In this document: in pieces, positions 9,289 to 16,946 of the stretch
How the letters are laid out: each line of letters starts with the position of its first letter
Numbering within the stretch: position 1 is the stretch's first letter
DNA from: Microcaldota archaeon
GTDB taxonomy: Archaea > Micrarchaeota > Micrarchaeia > Anstonellales > Anstonellaceae
NCBI GenBank assembly: GCA_018304295.1
Contig: JAGVWK010000003.1
Coordinates: forward strand, 1 to 36,495
Direction of reading: 5' to 3'
Length of the DNA stretch: 36,495 nucleotides
Made by a program: the position numbers and the translations under genes
Notes under the pieces: model-generated
What the model saw: the letters and a program-made list of their open reading frames with translations, nothing else
The model's database searches: none
Told to the model about the DNA's origin: nothing

Positions 9289-10437
9289 ATGAAATATGCG
9301 CTTTTGCTTGCGCTTGTATTTGGATTGTTTTTCGCGTTTGGATGCGTGCAGAACATGCCTGCGCAGCAGGACAATGGCGCGCAGGCGCAGCAGCCGCAGG
9401 AAAAGCCGCCCGTGCCGGTGCCTTGCGCAAGTGCCATAGGGGTTGAGGCAAAAGACAATTGCTTTATGGGGATTGCAAAGAGCACCATGAATGCAAGCAT
9501 GTGCGCAAGGATTTATTCCGCCCAGTTAGTTGATGAGTGCCTCAATGCCACCATGCAGAACATTGCGTGCAGCGGTTTTTTGCTTTCTTCGGGAAGGGAT
9601 GCCTGTTATTATGAGGCTGCAAAAGCCGCAAACAGCACTGCGCAGTGCGCCCTTATCTCATCTTTGCAAATGCGCCAGCAGTGCATAAGCGAACTCTCCC
9701 CCCCATGCGAGCTGGAAACAAATGCGGCTGCAAAAGGGAGATGCCTTGCTTACCTTAAAAATGATTTTTCCTACTGCACAAACGACGAATGCAGGTATTC
9801 GTTCGCGCTTGAGAAAAGCGCTTATCCTGCGTGCCTTGAGCTTGCGGAAGGCGCGCAAAAATATGCGTGCTTTGCAATAGTGCTTGAAGACAGCGGAAAA
9901 TGCGACCAGGCACCGCAATTGCCAACCAAGGATTTGTGCACGCAAATGGTTGCGCTGCACACGGACAATATACAAACATGCAACCGCGCAACATTGGGAA
10001 GCGAATACCGCAACGGGTGCTATGCGCTATTTGCAATAAAGGAGAGCAATTACACCCTGTGCTCCCTTGCAAGCCCCGAGACTGCGCGGGATGCGTGCTA
10101 CGCGGACTTTGCAAAAAGCACAGGCATCTTTGGGGCGTGCGCAAATGTTGTGAATTCGCTCAACAAAGAGGCATGCTACCTCTTTGCTGCGCGGGAAAAC
10201 TCAAACCCGCTTGCATGCGAGGGGATGCTGTATGAAAGGTCGCAGACGGATTGCTATGCGAACGTTATATTTGCTGGAAAAAGGATTCCGCTTGAATATT
10301 GCGAAGAGATAAGGATTGGGACGTGGAAGGACAAATGCTTTGAAACAATGGCTCCCTTTTATGCGGACAGGGCAATATGCGAAAAAATATCCGGAAGCGA
10401 CTCAAAGGCCTCGTGCGTTGCATCCTTTGAGGAGTAG
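9289..10437 (+). CDS. Predicted secreted lipoprotein with Cys-pair repeats
   Basis: Signal/lipobox MKYALLLALVFGLFFAFGC; more than 25 regularly spaced cysteines. Confidence 0.8.
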   Translation: MKYALLLALVFGLFFAFGCVQNMPAQQDNGAQAQQPQEKPPVPVPCASAIGVEAKDNCFMGIAKSTMNASMCARIYSAQLVDECLNATMQNIACSGFLLSSGRDACYYEAAKAANSTAQCALISSLQMRQQCISELSPPCELETNAAAKGRCLAYLKNDFSYCTNDECRYSFALEKSAYPACLELAEGAQKYACFAIVLEDSGKCDQAPQLPTKDLCTQMVALHTDNIQTCNRATLGSEYRNGCYALFAIKESNYTLCSLASPETARDACYADFAKSTGIFGACANVVNSLNKEACYLFAARENSNPLACEGMLYERSQTDCYANVIFAGKRIPLEYCEEIRIGTWKDKCFETMAPFYADRAICEKISGSDSKASCVASFEE

Positions 10438-10549
10438 GGAAAAACAAAAGCAGGGGAAGCATCCTTGGAATAATGGTAGGATCTGGCTCCCTCCGGTAGG
10501 CATTTCGGCCGTGAAAGGTTAATATAACCCGGCATTTAAAAACGGTTTT

Positions 10550-11191
10550 GTGTTTATTTTCATTGACGAATCCGGCACAACTGACGAGAAAAACAGGCAG
10601 AAGTATCTTGTGGTTTCCTTCGTGCTGCTCAAAAACCGTGCATTCGCAGACGAACTCATATTTGAAATCAGGGACGCCTGCAAGAAGAAAGGCAAGCCGA
10701 TAACCAAAAAAGAGCTGAAATACCATGACTTGGAGCCTTTCCAGCATGAGATAGCAGTGCAGGTGATAAATTCCAAATATCGGAATTTTTATGTATGCTT
10801 CTTTGATGTGGACAAGGCAAACAGGACAATGGTAACGGGCGAATATGAACAGCTTATCCAGATGAAAAGCATACATCTTGTTCTCTCCACGCTTGACAAA
10901 AACGAATTGAAAAAGCAAGGGAGCGTGAAAGTTCTGATGGATAAAAAGCTCACAAATGAGTTCCAGAGTGCAATTGAGAACGAATTCCAAAAGCACATAG
11001 GCACAAAAAAAGGCATAAGCGTTGAGGCTGTTACTTCGTCAAAGGAAAGAGGGATACAGCTTGCGGATTTGATAGCAGGGGCGTTCAGGGCAAAGCTGAT
11101 GAAAAAATCGGGCCTATTTGAAGCAGAGCACGCGCGGGTTTTCCAGATAAGCGCAAATGATGCCGAGCACTTCAAGACAGAAAAAGCATGA
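10550..11191 (+). CDS. DUF3800 domain protein (GTG start)
   Basis: N-terminal MFIFIDESGTTDEKN..YLVVSFVLL and C-terminal GIQLADLIAGAFRAKL are DUF3800 signatures. Confidence 0.85.
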   Translation: MFIFIDESGTTDEKNRQKYLVVSFVLLKNRAFADELIFEIRDACKKKGKPITKKELKYHDLEPFQHEIAVQVINSKYRNFYVCFFDVDKANRTMVTGEYEQLIQMKSIHLVLSTLDKNELKKQGSVKVLMDKKLTNEFQSAIENEFQKHIGTKKGISVEAVTSSKERGIQLADLIAGAFRAKLMKKSGLFEAEHARVFQISANDAEHFKTEKA

Positions 11192-11194
11192 GTA

Positions 11195-11265
11195 TAGTGC
11201 TACCCCGCCTATTTCGTACGACGCATCAAGCGGCGATCAAACCTACTCGCGGGATCGGCGCACTA
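11195..11265 (-). ncRNA. Candidate small structured RNA
   Basis: Nested complementary ends TAGTGC/GCACTA and CCCGC/GCGGG; minus-strand TATA-like TATATAAA (plus 11288-11295) about 30 nt upstream. Confidence 0.3.
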
Positions 11266-11391
11266 CGTAAGAGTAACGTGCCAGTTCTTTATATACCTAT
11301 GTCTGTTTATGTGAGCGCCAAGAAAAAGCAGGAAAAGCGCAGGCACATCCGATGCGCTTATTCGCCTTGCGGCTTCTTTTCGTTCTTTATT

Positions 11392-12222
11392 TCAATGCCC
11401 TCGTCTTTTTTCTTCTTTTTGCGGCTCTTGTGCTGCTTCTTCTTTTTGCTCTTGTGCTGCTGCTTCTTTTGCAGTTTCGGGAGTGGAAGAAGCCTCTTCT
11501 GCTGAAGCCCCTGCAGCGGGTTGCGTTGTTTCCGCTGCCTGCGCATTGCCCCCCGGTGCGGCTGCGCCCGCGGCGGCTTGTGCTGCTGCTTTTGCTGCCG
11601 CAATTTCAGCCTCTGTTTTCTCGGGAGTTTCAAATTCCTCTATTGTTGCCTTGAACTCGTCATAAGAGGATATTTTGCCGCAAGCCATTGACATCTCGCG
11701 GGCAAGAAGGTAGAAAATGAGCGCAAGCGAGCGGCGCCCCTTATTGTTGCAGGGAATCACCCAGTCAAGGTAGGAGGTGTAGTTGTCCGTGTCGCACAGC
11801 CCGATTGTGCAGATGCCCATTTTCCCTGCCTCAAGCACTGCTTGGCGCTCCCCTTTGGGGTCGCACGTAAAAAGCAGCTTTGGCTCGGTAAAGTCGTCGC
11901 GGTGCACGTTTGTGAAGGTGCCGGGCACTATCCTCCCCGGAAGAAGCCGTGCGCCGCTTATTTGCGCGAATTTGGAGGCTGCGTTGCTTGAGTATGTGCG
12001 CGATGCCACCACTATTATGTCCTTTGGGTCAAAGGAAGCAAGCATTTTACCCGCCATCCTTATGCGTTCGTCAACCTTGCGTAAGTCAAGCACAAAAAGC
12101 CCGTCGTTGCGGGCTCGGTATATGAAGCGGTTCATGTCAACCACTTTCAGCTTTGTGCCGATGTGTATGCCCGCTTCAAGGTACTTTTCCTGCCTTATCA
12201 GCATGCTTTCTTTTTCGCTCAT
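11392..12222 (-). CDS. rpsB: Ribosomal protein uS2 with long Ala/Glu/Gln-rich C-terminal extension
   Basis: YLEAGIHIGTKLKVVDMNRFIYRARNDGLFVLDLRKVDERI; start MSEKESM at 12222 preceded by GGTGAAAC. Confidence 0.95.
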   Translation of the reverse strand: MSEKESMLIRQEKYLEAGIHIGTKLKVVDMNRFIYRARNDGLFVLDLRKVDERIRMAGKMLASFDPKDIIVVASRTYSSNAASKFAQISGARLLPGRIVPGTFTNVHRDDFTEPKLLFTCDPKGERQAVLEAGKMGICTIGLCDTDNYTSYLDWVIPCNNKGRRSLALIFYLLAREMSMACGKISSYDEFKATIEEFETPEKTEAEIAAAKAAAQAAAGAAAPGGNAQAAETTQPAAGASAEEASSTPETAKEAAAQEQKEEAAQEPQKEEKRRGH

Positions 12223-12236
12223 TGTTTCACCTTTTT

Positions 12237-12424
12237 GGGAGTCCCGCAGGCAATTTCCGTGAACGCTTTTTCGTGCGTGCCCATTGAGCGGACGCGAACG
12301 TCCGCGAGACAAGCAACCGAGGAAACCCCAAGGTTTCCAAGGCGCCTGACCGCGAGGTCAGCCGCGCCGAAGGTTGCTGCGTCTGGAGCACGAAAAAGGG
12401 TTCTGCCACTTTCGGGAAGCACCC
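12237..12424 (-). ncRNA. Candidate structured RNA or rpsB leader sharing a core with two tRNA introns
   Basis: Closing stem GGG(TGCT)TCCCG/CGGGA(CT)CCC, several strong hairpins (GCGGACG-TTCG-CGTCCGC, GGAAACC-TTGG-GGTTTCC, CTGACC-TCGC-GGTCAG), and the shared elements GAACCCTTTT, GCTCCAGA, ATGGGNACGC, GCGTTCACGGAAA. Confidence 0.6.
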
Positions 12425-12435
12425 GTTAATAAAAA

Positions 12436-12539
12436 TGGGGTCACCGTGATTTGAAGTTCCGAGAAGCATCTTTGAAATGCTCCTTCACGGATCGCCGCCA
12501 CCCCAAGGCGGTAGGTTAGCCAGGTTGCCCCATGACCCC
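12436..12539 (-). tRNA. tRNA-Pro(GGG) with a 30-nt intron in the T-arm (12456-12485, position 53/54)
   Basis: Acceptor GGGGTCA/TGACCCC-A, anticodon arm CCGCC-TTGGGGT-GGCGG, T-stem CCGTG/CACGG with loop TTCAAAT after removing the insert; BHB central helix TCCG:CGGA, bulges TGA and ACT, 8-bp intron helix. Confidence 0.92.
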
Positions 12540-12568
12540 GTAAGCTAAAGCGCACCTTAAAGCACGCG

Positions 12569-12766
12569 CTAAAGCTTCCCGTATTTCACTACTTTGTCCA
12601 TTACCTCCACGTGGGAGAGGAACATGCGCCTGCAGCAGTAGCGGTCAAGCTCCAAATCGGAGAGGACCTCTGCAGGGTTTTCGCCCCCTTTCACGCGTTT
12701 TTCATACTGCGCGTAAAACTGCCCTATTACTGCGCCGCAGGTAAAACAGCGTACAGGAAAATACAT
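12569..12766 (-). CDS. rpoN: RNA polymerase subunit N (Rpb10)
   Basis: MYFPVRCFTCGAVIGQ...LDRYCCRRMFLSHVEVMDKVVKY. Confidence 0.97.
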   Translation of the reverse strand: MYFPVRCFTCGAVIGQFYAQYEKRVKGGENPAEVLSDLELDRYCCRRMFLSHVEVMDKVVKYGKL

Positions 12767-12781
12767 ATTGCCACCCCGTGT

Positions 12782-13222
12782 TTATCTGTAAGATTTTTGG
12801 AAGCGCGCGCGGGCTTTTGGGCCCTTGTATTTCTTTGGCTCCACCCTGCGCGAATCTTCCAGAAGTATAAAGCGGTCCCTTTTCATTATCGTGGATTTGA
12901 GTTCTGGGTCGTCCGTGTATTTTACAAGCGCGCGCGCAAGTGCTGTGCGCGCAGCCTGCGCCTGGCCCATGGTGCCGCCGCCGTATGCATAAACCTCAAC
13001 GTCAACCTGCGATGCGACGGACGGGGCAAGCGTGAGCGGCTCGCCTATTATCTGGCGCACGAACGGATCTGCAATGGAAGTGAGGAGCATCTTGTTGAAG
13101 CGCACCCTGCCCTTTCCTTTTCGTATTGTGGCGCGCGCAACGCTTTTTTTTCTTTTTCCCCTTACCACTATTGAGCCGCCTTTCTTTGCGTGCTTTGCAG
13201 TGGGTTTTTTCTTTGCAACCAT
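12782..13222 (-). CDS. rpsI: Ribosomal protein uS9
   Basis: RGKRKKSVARATIRKGKGRVRFN ... YAYGGGTMGQAQAARTALARAL ... PKARARFQKSYR. Confidence 0.96.
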   Translation of the reverse strand: MVAKKKPTAKHAKKGGSIVVRGKRKKSVARATIRKGKGRVRFNKMLLTSIADPFVRQIIGEPLTLAPSVASQVDVEVYAYGGGTMGQAQAARTALARALVKYTDDPELKSTIMKRDRFILLEDSRRVEPKKYKGPKARARFQKSYR

Positions 13223-13252
13223 AAGTTCACCAACCATTCTTGTTATTTTTCA

Positions 13253-13672
13253 TCATCTATATTGGTATCCGAGAGCCTCTGAGAGCTGCAATACGCTGAA
13301 GGACTGCCCAAGCTCTTTTTTTGCGCCTTCCATCTTTGTGATTTTTTCGTTTATTGTTGCCGGAGCGCCTATTTGCACGTGCAGCCTTTTGTATGCGTCC
13401 CTGCCGCGCTGCGAGTCCCATGGAAGCATGCCACGCAGCATGCGCCTTACAAGCAGGTTGGGCACGCGCGGCCAGTGCGGCGAGTGCGCAGGGGTGCGCT
13501 TGTCAGTCTGCGAGCGGTGCGAAATAAGCTTTGCCTTTTGCACTGCAAGCGAGCCTGAAATGCGCATTTTCTCGCAATTGTAAAGCAGCACGCTTTCGCC
13601 TGCCAGCAGCGCCTTTGAAATTTTTGTGCCGGTCCTTCCAAGTACCGCGTTTTCCCCGTCAATATAAATCAT
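13253..13672 (-). CDS. rplM: Ribosomal protein uL13
   Basis: MIYIDGENAVLGRTGTKISKALLAGESVLLYNCEKMRISG; LVRRMLRGMLPWDSQRGRDAYKRL. Confidence 0.95.
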   Translation of the reverse strand: MIYIDGENAVLGRTGTKISKALLAGESVLLYNCEKMRISGSLAVQKAKLISHRSQTDKRTPAHSPHWPRVPNLLVRRMLRGMLPWDSQRGRDAYKRLHVQIGAPATINEKITKMEGAKKELGQSFSVLQLSEALGYQYR

Positions 13673-13706
13673 TCTCTCACCTATTCCATCATCTGTTTGA
13701 CATCAG

Positions 13707-14030
13707 CTACTTTATCAGCATTATACCAGTGCCTTTTGGGTTTTCCTTGCGAAGCTGCGAAACTCCCATTACCTTGCAGCCCGCCTTTTTCAAAAGCGCG
13801 CTTGCGGATGAGGAGAACTTCTCGCATGCTATTGTAAGCTTGTGCTTCATTTGGCCGTTTCCAAGCAGCTTGTCAGTTACAAGCACCACGTCGCCTTCCT
13901 TTGTAAGGGAAGAGAGGCGGGAAAGGTTGAGCCCTTTCTTGCTTCTGCGCGGCTTTTGCAACAGCGCAAATGCGCGCATCCAGAATGCGCTATGGGAAGT
14001 CTTTGTTTCTTTTGATTTCTTTTCTTGCAT
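13707..14030 (-). CDS. rpl18e: Ribosomal protein eL18
   Basis: VNLSRLSSL-type core, GDVVLVTDKLLGNGQMKHKLTIACEKFSSSA. Confidence 0.9.
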   Translation of the reverse strand: MQEKKSKETKTSHSAFWMRAFALLQKPRRSKKGLNLSRLSSLTKEGDVVLVTDKLLGNGQMKHKLTIACEKFSSSASALLKKAGCKVMGVSQLRKENPKGTGIMLIK

Positions 14031-14080
14031 ATTACCACCATTTCTGCTTGCAGGACAGCGTCGGAAACTGAAAACTTCAA

Positions 14081-14165
14081 TGTGGGGGAAGGGATTCGAA
14101 CCCTCGAAGACCTAAGTCACTAGCCCCTCAAGCTAGCGCATTTGACCAGGCTCTGCCACCCCCAC
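14081..14165 (-). tRNA. tRNA-Leu(GAG), no intron
   Basis: GTGGGGG/CCCCCAC acceptor, CTAGC-TTGAGGG-GCTAG anticodon arm, long variable arm, T-arm GAGGG-TTCGAAT-CCCTT. Confidence 0.96.
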
Positions 14166-14194
14166 TCGTTTCACATATTTTCATTTGATGCATT

Positions 14195-14803
14195 TTATTT
14201 GCCGCTCTTTTTGCCCTCCAGTTTTATGCCCTCCAGCGCAGCCTCAAACTCTTCGCAGCGCTCCTCTGCAAGGGTTGCGGCAGCAAGCAAAAGTGCGCGC
14301 GGCTCAAGCTGCATGAAAGATTCAAGGGTGAAGTTATAGGAGTCATTGCTTATTTCGTAGCCGCACAGGCCTGTCTGGAACTTTGCGTGCGCCCTGCCTT
14401 CCCCCATGCGCGCCTTTGCCTCAAGGCGCAGGGACTGGCCTTCCAGAAGCTTTGCTATTGGGATTTCGTCGTAGCCGGGAGCAACTTTTATTTTTGCGTC
14501 CATGCTTTTGAGGTCCCCCGAATATACTGTACATGGGCCGCGCACGTCAAGGGAAAAAAGCACTTCGTCTTCCCTTGAGTACCCGCTTGCCATTTTAAGC
14601 GGCACCAATCCAAAGCGGTTGGAGATGTATTCGTCAAAAAGGGAGGATGTGTTTTCGTAAACCATCACTGAATCTATGGCAAAAACAGGCACATGCGACA
14701 TGCAATAGCGGCGCAGCACGTTTGCAAATGAAACGGGCGCCCCGCTAAGGGAAAAACGCATCTTGTTCCCGCTCTCGCGCTCCACTTCTAATTTCATTGC
14801 CAT
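14195..14803 (-). CDS. rpoD: RNA polymerase subunit D
   Basis: FANVLRRYCMSHVPVFAIDSVMVYENTSSLFDEYISNRFGLVPLK. Confidence 0.97.
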   Translation of the reverse strand: MAMKLEVERESGNKMRFSLSGAPVSFANVLRRYCMSHVPVFAIDSVMVYENTSSLFDEYISNRFGLVPLKMASGYSREDEVLFSLDVRGPCTVYSGDLKSMDAKIKVAPGYDEIPIAKLLEGQSLRLEAKARMGEGRAHAKFQTGLCGYEISNDSYNFTLESFMQLEPRALLLAAATLAEERCEEFEAALEGIKLEGKKSGK

Positions 14804-14815
14804 ATTATCGCCTCT

Positions 14816-15553
14816 TTATACTCTCCTTCCGCGCCGTCCGCCTGGCCTTTTGGTGGTGTCCGTTGGGGTCGGGGTTACGTCTTCTATTTTGCCCACGCGC
14901 ACGCCCATCCTTGCGACAGTGCGCACAACTGACTGGGCGCCTGAGCCGTGCCCGCCGGGGGCGCGTATGCGTATGTGCAAGCCTGTTATTCCGCGGTTCT
15001 TTGCGCCTTCAACCGCCCGTATTGCGGCCTGCATTGCTGCATAGGGCTTGCCTTCCTCCCTGTCGGCTTTCACTATCATGCCGCCGGACGCCTTTGCAAT
15101 CGTTTCCGCGCCGGAGATGTCGGTTATTGTGATGAGCGTGTCGTTCTTTGAGGAGTATACGTGCGCAATCGCCCATTTGAGAGGGCCGCGCTTGTAAAAT
15201 GGCACTGATGCTGCCGGAGTTGCGGCAGCAGGCGCAGTTGCCGGGGCAGCTGCGCCCGGTGTTGCCGGCGTGGCTTGCGGGCTTGCTTGCCCTCCAGCCG
15301 CAGGTTGCGCCTGCGTGTTCTCTGCCGGCTGCCCTGTTTTTTCGTGAACGTTTTCAGCAGTATTCTTTTGGCCTGCTTTCTCATGCGGCTTTTCGTGCGC
15401 CTTTTTTGCCGCAGCCTTATGCTCTGCTTTCTCATGCGTTGTTGCGGGCTGCTCTGTGTTTGCCGCTTCATGGGTTTTTGCAGGCTCTGTTTTTTCGTGC
15501 GCCGTTTCAGCCGCGTTTTTTTGCGCGTGTTCTTGTATTTGTTTTTCGCTCAT
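14816..15553 (-). CDS. rpsK: Ribosomal protein uS11 with about 115-residue HEK/Ala-rich N-terminal extension
   Basis: [34 protein letters not shown] ... [12 protein letters not shown]...[12 protein letters not shown]-terminal repeats HEK. Confidence 0.94.
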   Translation of the reverse strand: MSEKQIQEHAQKNAAETAHEKTEPAKTHEAANTEQPATTHEKAEHKAAAKKAHEKPHEKAGQKNTAENVHEKTGQPAENTQAQPAAGGQASPQATPATPGAAAPATAPAAATPAASVPFYKRGPLKWAIAHVYSSKNDTLITITDISGAETIAKASGGMIVKADREEGKPYAAMQAAIRAVEGAKNRGITGLHIRIRAPGGHGSGAQSVVRTVARMGVRVGKIEDVTPTPTDTTKRPGGRRGRRV

Positions 15554-15563
15554 CAATATCACC

Positions 15564-16130
15564 TTATGCCGCAGCCGAAGGCGCCGGGGCAGCAGAGGGC
15601 TCCTCTTTGGGAGCCTGTGCCTTGCGCTTTGGCTCTTCAACCGGGACTGAGACGTCTATTGCCTTGTAATATGAAACAGTCGGCTCATCGTTAACGCTCA
15701 CCGTGTAGCTAGGGACAGTTACTTTCCTGCCGTTTATGCAGATAAAGCCGTGTGTTATGAGCTGGCGGGACTGGCGCATTGTGCGCGCAAGAGAGCGGCG
15801 CACCACTTTTGTTTGCAGCCTTCTCTCAAGGAAATCGCGCACGCCAAGCGTAAGGATATCCTCTACTGTTGCTTCGGGATTTGTTATTACGCCAAGCCTT
15901 GAAAGCTTTGAGAGCACCTGCGTGCTTTCCTCCTTGCCTTTTTCTCCCATGGAGAGCAGCCTTCGCGCTTCGCGGCGCACTTTTTTCAGTTCCTTCAGCG
16001 CCACCCAAAGCTCCCTTGTGTTGCGCAGGCCGTACTCGCGCTTGAGAGCGCTTTCCGTTGAAATCCTCTCCGCATCAAGCACCTTTCTTGGTGTCTCGTG
16101 CTTTTTTTTCAGCTTTCTTGGGTCACCCAT
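15564..16130 (-). CDS. rpsD: Ribosomal protein uS4
   Basis: [24 protein letters not shown]4 domain [26 protein letters not shown]. Confidence 0.96.
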   Translation of the reverse strand: MGDPRKLKKKHETPRKVLDAERISTESALKREYGLRNTRELWVALKELKKVRREARRLLSMGEKGKEESTQVLSKLSRLGVITNPEATVEDILTLGVRDFLERRLQTKVVRRSLARTMRQSRQLITHGFICINGRKVTVPSYTVSVNDEPTVSYYKAIDVSVPVEEPKRKAQAPKEEPSAAPAPSAAA

Positions 16131-16147
16131 TAAAATCACCTAAAAAA

Positions 16148-16915
16148 TTACTTTTTCTCCGAAGGCTTTGCGCCCGCTGCTGGCTTGGGGGCTGCTGAAG
16201 GGGCTGCTGCCTTTGGAGCTGCCCCTGCTGCCGGCTTTGCGCCTGCTGCTGCAATTGGCTTTGCGCCTGCTGCCGGCGGTGCGCCTGCTGCCTGCGCGGC
16301 TGCCCCGGTGGTTGCGCCTGCGGCGGCGCCAGCCTTTGCCATAATGCTTTTGCGCAGCACTCCCACGGTCATTCCTGTTCTGCCTGAGGTGCGGGTGCGC
16401 TGGCCGCGCACTTTTTGCCCGTATGCGTGGCGGTAGCCGCGCCACGTGTAAATGTCCTTCTGGAAGCCGATGTCCTGCTGCACGCGGTAAACCAAATCAG
16501 TCCCTATAAGGTGGGAATCCTCGCCAGTTTCCATATCGTGCCTGCGGTTAAGCATGAATTTGGGCACCCCGAACTCTGCAGGGTGGGAGAGAATATACTC
16601 AAGCCTGCTCATCTGCTTTTCATCCAGCTCCCCTATCATTGTTGCCGGCTGCACGCCAAGCTCCTTTGTTGCAATTGCGGATACGACCTTTCCGAGGTTA
16701 ATGCCAATGCCTTTTACACGCATCACGGAATTTGCAAGGGAGTTTTGCCCCTTTATGTCCTTGCCTGCAAGGCGCACTATGCCGCGTATTTCCTTCCCGT
16801 CCGCGCCAGTTATCACCTGCGCTGTAGCCTGCTGCATCGGCCTTTTTGCAGGGATGTTTTTTTTGTCATCGCGTTCTTGCGCGGATGAATATTTCTTGCC
16901 TGTTTTTTCCATCAT
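16148..16915 (-). CDS. rpsM: Ribosomal protein uS13 with Ala/Pro/Lys-rich C-terminal extension
   Basis: RGIVRLAGKDIKGQNSLANSVMRVKGIGINLGKVVS ... WRGYRHAYGQKVRGQRTRTSGRTG. Confidence 0.95.
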   Translation of the reverse strand: MMEKTGKKYSSAQERDDKKNIPAKRPMQQATAQVITGADGKEIRGIVRLAGKDIKGQNSLANSVMRVKGIGINLGKVVSAIATKELGVQPATMIGELDEKQMSRLEYILSHPAEFGVPKFMLNRRHDMETGEDSHLIGTDLVYRVQQDIGFQKDIYTWRGYRHAYGQKVRGQRTRTSGRTGMTVGVLRKSIMAKAGAAAGATTGAAAQAAGAPPAAGAKPIAAAGAKPAAGAAPKAAAPSAAPKPAAGAKPSEKK

Positions 16916-16946
16916 ATCACCGTGATTTTTTTGAACGTAATGGGGA

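Noticed and set aside
10440-10520. Possible tRNA or sRNA between the lipoprotein and DUF3800 genes
   Set aside because: Only a weak hairpin (CGGTAGGCATTTCGGCCG); no tRNA arms or C/D boxes found.
12237-12424. RNase P RNA or SRP RNA identity for the rpsB-upstream element
   Set aside because: Lacks the RNase P conserved region resembling GAGGAAAGUCC and the SRP GGAAGCAGC motif on either strand, and is too short.
12219-12469. Short minus-strand ORFs between rpsB and tRNA-Pro
   Set aside because: They overlap the structured RNA element and the tRNA; no homology recognised.
16185-16436. Ala/Gly-rich plus-strand ORF opposite uS13
   Set aside because: Antisense shadow of the low-complexity uS13 C-terminal tail.
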